13,727 bases of DNA from JBBRLA01 sp038231615 (GTDB taxonomy: Bacteria > Myxococcota_A > Polyangia > Palsa-1104 > JAEUJZ01). A program made the position numbers and the translations under genes. The stretch spans positions 1 to 13,727 of the forward strand of contig JBBRLA010000162.1 in NCBI GenBank assembly GCA_038231615.1, in the 5' to 3' direction. The notes under the pieces are model-generated. The model did no database searches, had not been told where the DNA came from, and worked only from the letters and a program-made list of their open reading frames with translations. Shown here piece after piece: positions 7,557-13,686 of the stretch; positions within the stretch are counted from its first letter, which is position 1; each line of letters begins with the position of its first letter.

Positions 7557-7658
7557 ATGGCATGGCATCGGTCGAACCAGGACGACGGGAACTGGTCGAA
7601 GAAATACGCGTTCTACGCGAAGCGGCACGGGGGCTACGTGAAGCGGCACGAAGCGTAA
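7557..7658 (+). CDS. possible 33-residue small protein before the repeat array
   Basis: An ORF of 33 codons starts at the second of three overlapping ATGGC copies. It encodes a basic, aromatic peptide beginning MAWHRSNQDDGNWSKK, with a short internal repeat (YAKRH, then YVKRH). About 29 of 33 codons end in G or C, as in the proven genes here, while the other two frames over the same bases lack this bias. The stop codon TAA is the first base triplet of the A/T-rich repeat array. There is no good ribosome binding site for this ATG; a TATAGA box 8 nt upstream would fit a leaderless start. I do not recognise a family. A longer ORF in another frame (7562-7789) covers the same region but uses codons such as TTA, CTA and ATA that are rare here, so I prefer this one. 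Confidence 0.35.
   Translation: MAWHRSNQDDGNWSKKYAFYAKRHGGYVKRHEA
7613..7654 (+). repeat. 21-bp repeat, type A (2 copies)
   Basis: Two adjacent 21-bp units (7613-7633 and 7634-7654) share CTACGYGAAGCGGCACG. They are GC-rich and lie inside the possible small gene, where they encode the YxKRH repeat. The 21-bp period continues without a break into the type B array. Confidence 0.6.
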
Positions 7659-7780
7659 ATCGGTCGGGTGATTTATTAAATCGGCCGAGTGATTTATTAA
7701 ATCGGCCGAGTGATTTATTAAATCAACCGAGTGATTTATTAAATCAACCAAGTGATTTATTAAATCAGTCGAGTGATTTT
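7656..7780. repeat. 21-bp tandem repeat, type B (about 5.5 copies, A/T-rich)
   Basis: Five full units start at 7668, 7689, 7710, 7731 and 7752, with a partial unit on each side. Each begins GTGATTTATTAAATC, which contains the perfect dyad GATTTA-T-TAAATC. The first two then end in TCGGCCGA, an 8-bp palindrome overlapping the dyad; later units change to AACCGA, AACCAA and AGTCGA. The A/T content is far above the surrounding DNA. A 21-bp step is two helical turns, so every dyad faces the same side of the DNA. This fits an operator array for a dimeric regulator. A coding reading also exists on both strands (heptapeptides like SDLLNRP), but it needs two TTA codons per unit. Confidence 0.85.
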
Positions 7781-7785
7781 CGCCT

Positions 7786-7848
7786 GTGATTCTTCACCAA
7801 GAACCCGTGATTCTTCACCAAGAACCCGTGATTCTTCACCCAGAGCGA
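7786..7848. repeat. 21-bp tandem repeat, type C (about 2.7 copies)
   Basis: Units start at 7786, 7807 and 7828. The first two are identical; the third diverges after GTGATTCTTCACC. Each unit contains two overlapping dyads, GTGA-TTCT-TCAC and TTCTT-CACC-AAGAA. It shares the leading GTGATT and the 21-bp length with the type B array but is out of step with it by 13 bp. It ends about 120 bp before the kinase start. Confidence 0.85.
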
Positions 7849-7925
7849 GCGAGACCGCGAGCATCGGGTGCGGGTGAGGAAATCAGCGTCGTGGTGGATT
7901 TGTCGGCGACAGGGGCCAAGATCCC

Positions 7926-7934
7926 TGCTAAGCT
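7926..7934 (+). promoter_or_regulatory. possible extended -10 box TGCTAAGCT before the kinase
   Basis: TGCTAAGCT lies 32 nt before the chosen ATG at 7967 and resembles the TGnTAAAnT boxes elsewhere in the window. No -35 is evident. The 21-bp arrays lie just upstream (7656-7848), placed as activator or repressor sites would be. Confidence 0.25.
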
Positions 7935-7966
7935 TTCAGCGGCCTCTTAAGCCGTCGTATTTCTTG

Positions 7967-9946
7967 ATGCCCAATCCTCGCGAATGCCCGCTCTGCCGGG
8001 CCAGCTACTTGCAAGGGGAGGAGTATTGCACCCAGGACGGGGCCGCCCTGGGTCCGCCGTTGTCCGTCGTCGCCGAAGGGCTGGATCTTCCGGCCAGCCG
8101 GCTGCACGATCCCTATGAGGGGCGGGTCATCGCCGGGCGCTTCGTCCTGAAGCAGCGCCTGGGCCGTGGCGGCATGGGCGTGGTGTACCTGGCGGTGCAC
8201 CGGGTGCTGGAGCGGCGCTACGCCATCAAGTTCCTGCGCCGCGAATACATCCACGACAAGCGGGCCCTCCTGCGCTTCCTGCGCGAGGCCAAGGCCGCCA
8301 GCGTGGTGGACCACCCCAACATCGTCAGCATCTATGACTACGGTCAGACCGGAGAAGGCGAGCCCTATCTGGTGATGGAGCACGTCGAGGGGATCTCCCT
8401 GTACCGGGCGATGTACGGGGACACGCTGGAGGGGCCCGGGACCAAGGAGCGGCACGGGCTGCCGCTTACCCAGGCGCTGGACATCGCCATCCAGGTGACC
8501 CGGGCGCTGCGTCATGCCCATGAGCGCGGGGTGGTGCACCGGGACATCAAGCCCGAGAACGTCCTTTTGACCCACCGCGACGGCCTGCCCGAATGGGTCA
8601 AGGTGCTGGATTTCGGCCTGGCCAAGATGTTCGGCCAGGGGAGCTTCGGCCCGGGGAGCTTCAGCTACAGCGACGAAGGCGGCCTGGCCGGCACGCCGGA
8701 GTTCATGGCGCCCGAAATGCTGAGCGACGCCGCCGAAGTAGGGGCGCCGGCGGACCTGTACTCCCTGGGCATCATGCTCCACGACATCATCGCCGGCTCG
8801 CCGCCCTTCACCGGGGAACTGCGGGAAGTGCTGCGCAGCCAGCTTTCGGTTGTGCCACAGCGGCTGGCCCACCGCTGCCTGGACCTGCTCATCCCCGGCG
8901 ATCTGGACCGCCTGGTGATGCGGCTTCTGGACAAAGATCCGTCGCAGCGGCCCACGGCGGCCGAGGCGGTGACCCTGCTTGAGCACATCCGCACGCAGCT
9001 CCCTCCGCGTTCGCTGCGCAGCCTTTTGGTCGCCCAGACGATGATCCTGCCAGAAGGGAACCCCGGGCGGCTTTTTCTGCAACAGCGGACGATGCTCTTC
9101 CTGCGGGACCGGGCCGCGGGCGCCCCGGGCCCTGGCGACATCAGCCGGGCCGGCGGGCGGCCCCCAGCGTCTTCACAGAAGGCCACGGTGCTGATGCAGC
9201 AGAAGGCCACGGTGGTGCGGCCTCAGATGCTGCCCCAGATGCTGCCCCAGATGCTGCAGGAGATCGACAACGCCGAGGCCCGGCTCGAGCGGATCTCCGA
9301 GTCGCTGCTCCTGCGGGGGCGGGAACTGGCGGAGCGGCTGTGGCCGGCGGGGTGGCCGGTGGCGGCGGTGGCGCTGAAGAAGAAACTCGACGAGATCGGC
9401 GAGGCCGAGGGGCGCCTGGGGGTGATGCAGGCCCTGCTGAAGGATCAGATCCAGGAGGGCCGGCAGCAGGTGCAAAAGCGCCGGGAAGAGCTGCGTCATC
9501 AGATCATCGATCTCAGCGAACGCCTGCAACTGGAGGCGCTGCTGGCGGAAAGCGAAGAACACTCGCTCCGCGAGGCGCTCTTGGATCGGGAGCGGGCCTT
9601 CGCCGACGCGGAGGTGGGGCTGGGTACCGATGCCTCGCTGCATCAGACGTTGGACAAGGTCCTGTCGCAGCTTCAGGAACTGCGGGCGGACTGGCACCGG
9701 GCCCTGGGGGAACTGTCCGCGGAGGTGCTGCGGGCGCGGTGTCCAGTGCCCCTGCGCGGCGAGCGCAAGACGTTCGAGGCGCTGCTGGCGCAGTTTGACG
9801 CCGCGGGCGTGATGCTGGCGCTGCTGCCGCAGGCTGGCGAGACCGACGATTTCTCGTCGTCGCCAGCGGTGTCGGCATCAGCCGACAGCGCTCGTGGCGC
9901 TCCGGATGCTCCGACCGCGCGGGTCCTGCCGCGTCCCAAGTCTTGA
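7967..9946 (+). CDS. cytoplasmic Ser/Thr protein kinase (PknB-like) with Cys ribbon and coiled-coil tail
   Basis: A 659-residue kinase that phosphorylates protein Ser/Thr. The N-terminus has a CxxC...CxxDG element (Cys7, Cys10, Cys21), like the ribbon at the front of many myxobacterial kinases but with three Cys. The kinase domain (~59-342) has the GRGGMGVVY loop (66-74), Lys88 in YAIKFL, the catalytic HRDIKPEN with Asp193, DFG at 215-217 and the APE-type AGTPEFMAPE (241-250), so it should be active. No membrane helix is visible, unlike many PknB relatives. Residues 404-430 hold short repeats (QKATV twice, QMLP-like three times). Residues ~431-590 are charged and helical, probably a coiled coil for dimerisation or partner binding, and the tail is Ser/Ala-rich. 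The ATG before PNPRECPLC was chosen; a longer ORF upstream to 7868 adds an Arg-rich stretch that looks non-coding. It follows the 21-bp repeat arrays. Confidence 0.9.
   Translation: MPNPRECPLCRASYLQGEEYCTQDGAALGPPLSVVAEGLDLPASRLHDPYEGRVIAGRFVLKQRLGRGGMGVVYLAVHRVLERRYAIKFLRREYIHDKRALLRFLREAKAASVVDHPNIVSIYDYGQTGEGEPYLVMEHVEGISLYRAMYGDTLEGPGTKERHGLPLTQALDIAIQVTRALRHAHERGVVHRDIKPENVLLTHRDGLPEWVKVLDFGLAKMFGQGSFGPGSFSYSDEGGLAGTPEFMAPEMLSDAAEVGAPADLYSLGIMLHDIIAGSPPFTGELREVLRSQLSVVPQRLAHRCLDLLIPGDLDRLVMRLLDKDPSQRPTAAEAVTLLEHIRTQLPPRSLRSLLVAQTMILPEGNPGRLFLQQRTMLFLRDRAAGAPGPGDISRAGGRPPASSQKATVLMQQKATVVRPQMLPQMLPQMLQEIDNAEARLERISESLLLRGRELAERLWPAGWPVAAVALKKKLDEIGEAEGRLGVMQALLKDQIQEGRQQVQKRREELRHQIIDLSERLQLEALLAESEEHSLREALLDRERAFADAEVGLGTDASLHQTLDKVLSQLQELRADWHRALGELSAEVLRARCPVPLRGERKTFEALLAQFDAAGVMLALLPQAGETDDFSSSPAVSASADSARGAPDAPTARVLPRPKS
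9176..9257 (+). repeat. short in-frame repeats in the kinase linker
   Basis: CAGAAGGCCACGGTG occurs at 9176-9190 and again 24 bp later at 9200-9214. It is followed by a 12-bp unit CAGATGCTGCCC starting at 9224, 9236 and 9248, the last copy incomplete. Both unit lengths are multiples of three, so linker length can vary while the frame is kept. Confidence 0.65.
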
Positions 9947-10014
9947 TAATTTGACAGGCTTTTATGACGTAGCGAAAAGGCCCCCGGAGAACTGCCTATA
10001 AGCGAGAGGCGTTG

Positions 10015-10023
10015 TGTTAAAAT
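10015..10023 (+). promoter_or_regulatory. extended -10-like box TGTTAAAAT before the C2/AgmX gene
   Basis: TGTTAAAAT ends 14 nt before the ATG at 10038 (8 nt before an in-frame TTG at 10032). No Shine-Dalgarno sequence precedes either start. A TTGACA at 9951-9956 is too far upstream to be its -35. The 91-bp gap after the kinase shows no clear terminator. Confidence 0.35.
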
Positions 10024-10037
10024 AATGCTGCTTGCCC

Positions 10038-11345
10038 ATGTCTGCACGCAGCTTGTCGTCCTCTGGCCTTGGCCTTGGCCCTGGCCCTGGGCGTCGCCGG
10101 CGCCGCCTTTTGGCGTTGGCCCTAGTGCTCCTGCTCTGCGCTCTTCTTCCGCGGCCCGCCGTGGGGGATGGGGTCCGTCTGACCCTTGTGTCCGGGCAGC
10201 TCCGGCGCGTTACGCTCTCCGCCCACGACCACCCTCCTCCGCAGCGCCTCTCCGCCCTGGCCTGCGCGTCCCTGCCGGGCCTGGGCACGGCGAACCCGGC
10301 CTGCGGCGAGGAGCCCGTCGGGGCATCCGCGCCAGTGGACCCGCTTTTGCGGGTGGAGGTCGGCGACCGCGTGTTTGCCACCCACTCCATTCCCGGCAGC
10401 CTTACACCGGTCTGGGAATATGGCGTTATTTTCGAGAAAATCTTTCTCAAGAATGCGAAATACGCCAATTTTGTCCTTTTTGATCACCACGCGCCGCCGT
10501 CAGCAGGCGAAGAGGGCGAAGACCGTCTGCTGGGCGGCAAAAAAGTCAAGGTGGCCGATCTGCTGCGCCCAGGCAAAAGGAAACTGAAGCTGAAGGGCGG
10601 CGGCGAGGTGACCTACCAGGTGGAACTGCTGCCCGCTGGGCCGCCGAGAAAGGCTCACTGCAAGGCCGCCGCCACATGTCCGCTCCTGCCGGTGGCGGTG
10701 GGCGAGACGGTGGAGGTGGCACTCGCCGACAAGGCATCCAAGGCCCGTTTGGTGGCCCAGGTGGGGCTTTCGCAGGTGCCGATCGGCGCGGGCAAGACCT
10801 TCATCGCGGAAAGCGCCGGCCTGCTGGTCGTCTCCGTCGAGGGCGGCAAGGGAGAAGGCCCCGAGATCGAGGTCACCGTGTCGCTTCCGGGGGCGGAGAC
10901 CCCGGCCAAGGACGTCCCGCAGACAGTGGCCCGGGGGACCTTTCCGCCACTCTGCTTCGAGCGGCCGGTACAGAAGGACCCGCCGGCACAGAAGGACCCC
11001 CTGGCGATCCGCCCACCGCGCCAGAAAAAGGGTCAGCGCGTCCGACGGATGAGCGTCGCGCCCGTCGGCGCCGGCCAGAGCCAGGCCATGGTGGACCAGG
11101 TGGTCGAGTCGCACAACTCCGAGCTGGACGCCTGCACCGAGGGGGCCGAGAACCCCTACGGGGACATCGTCCTGGTCTTCTCCATCAGCGGCGACGGCTC
11201 GATGCTGGGCGTGGTGGTGGAGAAAGCCTCGCCGAACCTGCAAAAGGCCGGCGAATGCATGCGGCAGAAGGCGCTGCGCTGGCGCTTCCCGCCGCCCCGC
11301 AGCGCGGTCACCGCCCGCTACCCCCTCCGCTTCAGCCCGAGTTGA
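10038..11345 (+). CDS. secreted C2-like protein with AgmX/PglI-type C-terminal domain
   Basis: A 435-residue exported protein. The signal peptide has a basic run RRRRR (19-23), a Leu/Ala core (24-37) and a likely cleavage at AVG-D (41-44). Residues ~44-200 resemble a C2 beta-sandwich: DPLLRVEVGD, then GSLTPVWEYGVIF, FVLFDH and DRLLGG match the usual strand order (target positioned, 'P-V-W', 'D', 'D-x-hIG'). Residues ~205-285 form a beta-rich domain. The tail (345-435) matches the AgmX/PglI C-terminal domain of Myxococcota: VVESHNSELDAC, a GDIVLVFSISGDGSMLGV strand pair, CMRQKALRWRFPPP and a final RYPLRFSP. Cys366 and Cys407 are the pair expected to form a disulfide. This tail is found on gliding, sporulation and envelope proteins, so an envelope role is likely. 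The start could be TTG 10032 (adds two residues). The C2 call is by pattern only. Confidence 0.78.
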   Translation: MSARSLSSSGLGLGPGPGRRRRRLLALALVLLLCALLPRPAVGDGVRLTLVSGQLRRVTLSAHDHPPPQRLSALACASLPGLGTANPACGEEPVGASAPVDPLLRVEVGDRVFATHSIPGSLTPVWEYGVIFEKIFLKNAKYANFVLFDHHAPPSAGEEGEDRLLGGKKVKVADLLRPGKRKLKLKGGGEVTYQVELLPAGPPRKAHCKAAATCPLLPVAVGETVEVALADKASKARLVAQVGLSQVPIGAGKTFIAESAGLLVVSVEGGKGEGPEIEVTVSLPGAETPAKDVPQTVARGTFPPLCFERPVQKDPPAQKDPLAIRPPRQKKGQRVRRMSVAPVGAGQSQAMVDQVVESHNSELDACTEGAENPYGDIVLVFSISGDGSMLGVVVEKASPNLQKAGECMRQKALRWRFPPPRSAVTARYPLRFSPS

Positions 11346-11403
11346 CCCTTTGACCGGCACCGCCTTTACGGACGCTGGACGGGCGGATAAGGTGGGCGCC
11401 CTC

Positions 11404-12861
11404 ATGTCATCGCCCCTCAAGGTGCTCTTCCTGTCATCCGAGGTGGCCCCGTTCGCCAAGACCGGCGGGCTGGCCGATGTGTGCGGTGCCCTGCCCAAGG
11501 CGCTCTCCGCTCTGGGCCACGATGTGCGCGTGGTCATGCCGGCCTACGGATCGATCGAGGCCGCGCTGCACATGGGCAGCTTCGGCCTGCGGGCGCTGGA
11601 CCTGCGCCTGCGGGTGCCGATGGGCACAGGCCCCATCGAGGCCGGCGTGCTGCGGGCGCTGCTCCCCGGGACGCGGGTGCCGGTGTCCTTCATTGCCGAA
11701 CGGCATCTCTTTTCGCGGCCCCTGCTCTACGGCTATTGGGACGATCCCTACCGCTTCGCCTTTTTCAGTCGCGCGGCCCTGGACCTGACCGTGGCGGCGG
11801 ATGGGTGGCGCCCCGACATCGTTCACGCCCACGACTGGCACGCCGCGCCGGGCATCCTGTGGCTGGCCACCGCCGGCCAACTGGACGATCGCTACCGCGG
11901 CATCCCCAGCCTCTTCACGATCCACAACATCCAGCACCAGGGCCACGCGCCGTGGCACGTGCTGGAGTACCTGGGGGTGAGTGCCGACGCCCTGCGCGAG
12001 GAGGGCCATGGGGAGGTCAACTTCATGGCGCGGGCGATCCACCACGCCACCCAGATCAACACCGTCAGCCCGACCTACGCCAGGGAGATCCTGACCCCCG
12101 AGGGCGGTGCCGGGCTCTCCGGGCTCCTGCAAGAGCGGCACTTGGACCTGCACGGCATCCTGAACGGGCTGGATGGAGAGGTCTTCAACCCCTCCATCGA
12201 CCGGGACCTGTCCCGCACCTTCGACGCCGACTCCCTTCCCTGCCGCGGCGAGAACAAGCGCGCCCTCCAGGCCCGCCTCGGCCTGCCACAGCGCGCCGAC
12301 GTGCCCCTTTTGGCCATGGTCTCCCGCCTGGACCGGCAGAAGGGGCTGGACATCACCGGCCACGTCATCCATCGCCTGATGAACCACCACGCTGGGGAGG
12401 TGCAGTTCGTGGTCCTGGGCGCGGGGGCGGCACCCTACGAGGAAATGCTGCGGCACTTGTCCGGCTACCACCCGGACAAGATGGCCGCGGTGCTCTCCTA
12501 CGACGCCGGGCTGGCGCCGCTCATCTACGGCGGGAGCGACATGTTCCTGATGCCTTCGCTCTTCGAGCCCTGCGGCCTGGGACAGCTGATCGCCATGCGT
12601 TACGGGTCGGTGCCCGTGGTGCGGGTCACCGGCGGACTGGCCGACACCGTGCGCGAAGGGGTCACCGGCTTCACATTCAGCGACTACAGCGCCGATGCCC
12701 TGTGGCACGCGCTGCAGCAGGCGATCCACATCTACCGGGTGGACCAGAAGAGCTGGCGGGCCATCCAGCACCACGGCATGACCGCCGACACCTCGTGGAC
12801 CACGTCGGCCCAGGGGTACCAGCAGCTTTACGAATGGGCCATCGCCCGCGCCCGCGGCTAA
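11404..12861 (+). CDS. glgA: glycogen synthase (ADP-glucose type, GT5)
   Basis: A 485-residue glycosyltransferase that adds glucose from ADP-glucose to the growing alpha-1,4-glucan in the cytoplasm. The GT5 hallmarks are all seen: N-terminal KVLFLSSEVAPFAKTGGLADV with the KTGGL sugar-nucleotide loop, HAHDWHA, FTIHNIQHQG, NGLDGEVFNP, MVSRLDRQKGLD, and the C-terminal MPSLFEPCGLGQLIAMRYGS with the conserved Glu, followed by VTGGLADTV. The length is normal for bacterial GlgA. The ATG at 11404 was chosen because homology starts at once; AAGGTGGG 8 nt before it is a fair ribosome binding site. An upstream in-frame TTG (11350) would add 18 residues without family likeness. It follows the C2/AgmX gene by 58 bp on the same strand. 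No other glycogen gene (glgB, glgC, glgP) is in the window. Confidence 0.96.
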   Translation: MSSPLKVLFLSSEVAPFAKTGGLADVCGALPKALSALGHDVRVVMPAYGSIEAALHMGSFGLRALDLRLRVPMGTGPIEAGVLRALLPGTRVPVSFIAERHLFSRPLLYGYWDDPYRFAFFSRAALDLTVAADGWRPDIVHAHDWHAAPGILWLATAGQLDDRYRGIPSLFTIHNIQHQGHAPWHVLEYLGVSADALREEGHGEVNFMARAIHHATQINTVSPTYAREILTPEGGAGLSGLLQERHLDLHGILNGLDGEVFNPSIDRDLSRTFDADSLPCRGENKRALQARLGLPQRADVPLLAMVSRLDRQKGLDITGHVIHRLMNHHAGEVQFVVLGAGAAPYEEMLRHLSGYHPDKMAAVLSYDAGLAPLIYGGSDMFLMPSLFEPCGLGQLIAMRYGSVPVVRVTGGLADTVREGVTGFTFSDYSADALWHALQQAIHIYRVDQKSWRAIQHHGMTADTSWTTSAQGYQQLYEWAIARARG

Positions 12862-12873
12862 GATGCATTGCAA

Positions 12874-13133
12874 ATGACCACCCGACTCCACGCCCCCGCC
12901 ACCCAACGGAACCGCGACCCCATCCTGGAGGTGCTGCGGCGGGTGCTGCCGCCGTCCGACCGCGCCGCCCTGGTGCTGGAGATCGCCAGCGGGTCGGGCG
13001 AGCATGCGATGTACCTGGCCCCGCGGCTGCCCACCTGACCTGGCAGCCCAGCGATCACGACCCTCAGGCCCTCGCGAGCATCCTTTCGTGGCGCGAGGCA
13101 TCGCCGAACCTGCTGGCGCCGGTGGATCTAGAG
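12874..13133 (+). pseudogene. DUF938-family SAM methyltransferase remnant (frameshifted and truncated)
   Basis: The ATG at 12874 opens a DUF938 (PF06080) N-terminus: PATQRNRDPILEVLRRVLP and then VLEIASGSGEHAMYLA, the SAM-binding loop. The frame stops at TGA 13036-13038 after only 54 residues. The family sequence resumes in another frame from about 13032 with HLTWQPSDHDP and SILSW, then NLLAPVDLE up to ~13133. Adding one C to the CCC run at 13030-13032 restores one reading frame. After VDLE the homology ends, although the family normally runs to about 200 residues. The gene is therefore both frameshifted and cut short. It starts 12 bp after glgA and was probably co-transcribed with it. A sequencing error could explain the shift but not the missing half. 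Confidence 0.8.
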
Positions 13134-13135
13134 GC

Positions 13136-13146
13136 TATGATAAAGT
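13136..13146 (+). promoter_or_regulatory. -10-like box TATGATAAAGT before the GspC-like gene
   Basis: Two overlapping boxes are possible: TATGAT (13136-13141), 6 nt before the ATG, and TGATAAAGT (13138-13146), 1 nt before it. The first would start transcription at the start codon. It abuts the end of DUF938 homology. Confidence 0.3.
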
Positions 13147-13147
13147 C

Positions 13148-13489
13148 ATGCATCACTTGCTCCTGCTGATGTTTACCGGTCTGCTGGAACTCACCGGCGC
13201 CGCGTCCGTGGCGAACTTGCCGACGGGCCTTGGCCACGATGATGTCCGCTGCGATCGCACCGGCTGCGCGCTCGGGGTCTGCGCAGCGCGCGACCTGTGG
13301 ATCGATCCAACGAGCGTCATCGGCCAGGTCCGCCTAGTACCGCGCGTCGCGAATGGCAAGCCTGACGGGTTCTTGCTCTATGCCGTGCGGCCCGGATCGC
13401 CGCTGCAGCGGATGGGCGTGGGAAAGCTTACTCGCCGGGAACAGGAGGAGTCTATCCATGCACGCGCCTCTGTCAGCGACATGCCCTGA
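13148..13489 (+). CDS. GspC/PDZ-like secreted protein, C-terminally truncated
   Basis: A 113-residue ORF. A hydrophobic start (MHHLLLLMFTGLL) with a possible cleavage after ASVA points to export. The middle, DVRCDRTGCAL followed by DPTSVIGQVRLVPRVANG and PDGFLLYAVRPGSPLQRMGV, matches the periplasmic GspC/PDZ family used in type II secretion and in related stand-alone proteins. In that family the next residues should be a GxxNGD-V-xxVNG stretch that completes the PDZ fold. Here the reading passes instead to KLTRREQEESIHARA and a stop, with no family likeness. The break is near 13420. The last ~23 residues are therefore probably foreign, and the protein is likely non-functional. The ATG was chosen for the signal-like start; it has no ribosome binding site. 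No other type II secretion gene is nearby. Confidence 0.55.
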   Translation: MHHLLLLMFTGLLELTGAASVANLPTGLGHDDVRCDRTGCALGVCAARDLWIDPTSVIGQVRLVPRVANGKPDGFLLYAVRPGSPLQRMGVGKLTRREQEESIHARASVSDMP

Positions 13490-13611
13490 GATGGTCCCGC
13501 TTTTCGCCACGGCCCCTGATGAAGACGGGGCCGCCGGCCGCCTGGGTGAGCACGGTCATGAAGATCGATGGCAGCGGAGCTGCTGGCGATCGCGGGAAAT
13601 GAGGGAGAACG
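13490..13611. other. stretch without a supported gene
   Basis: I see no host-like coding sequence here. A frame from an ATG at 13458 (after AGGAGG at 13444-13449) runs through to 13712, but its product has no family likeness and it would overlap the hairpin and the next start. The stretch probably belongs to whatever was joined to the truncated GspC-like gene near 13420. Confidence 0.3.
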
Positions 13612-13656
13612 AAAAAGCCCCCTCAGAAAACTTGATCAAGTCGTCCAAGGGGGCTT
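13612..13656 (-). terminator. hairpin with T-tract on the - strand
   Basis: AAGCCCCCT (13615-13623) pairs perfectly with AGGGGGCTT (13648-13656). The loop holds a second palindrome, CTTGATCAAG (13631-13640). Read on the - strand the stem ends in TTTTT, a typical intrinsic terminator; on the + strand no T-tract follows. It lies 30 nt before the partial gene at 13687 and may shield that gene or end a - strand transcript coming from outside the window. Confidence 0.6.
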
Positions 13657-13676
13657 GTCTCCGGGTGTCAACGACC

Positions 13677-13681
13677 GGAGG
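13677..13681 (+). promoter_or_regulatory. Shine-Dalgarno GGAGG of the 13687 gene
   Basis: GGAGG lies 5 nt before the ATG at 13687. It contrasts with the missing ribosome binding sites of most + strand genes here and supports a real start. Confidence 0.5.
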
Positions 13682-13686
13682 CCCTT

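Noticed and set aside
7443..7751. - strand ORF beginning with VDLINHS repeats
   Set aside because: It has a TTG start inside the array, no ribosome binding site, and a low-complexity basic remainder. It is a by-product of the 21-bp repeats.
7562..7789. 75-codon + strand ORF with heptapeptide repeats (SDLLNRP type)
   Set aside because: It uses two TTA codons per unit and other codons rare in this DNA, lacks third-position G/C bias, and the repeats also give an open frame on the - strand. The DNA dyads explain the repeats better than a protein does.
7656..7848. CRISPR array
   Set aside because: The repeats are directly adjacent with no unique spacers, and no cas gene is present.
9951..9956. 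Perfect TTGACA as a -35 element
   Set aside because: No -10-like hexamer lies 16-18 bp downstream; the TGTTAAAAT box is about 60 bp away.
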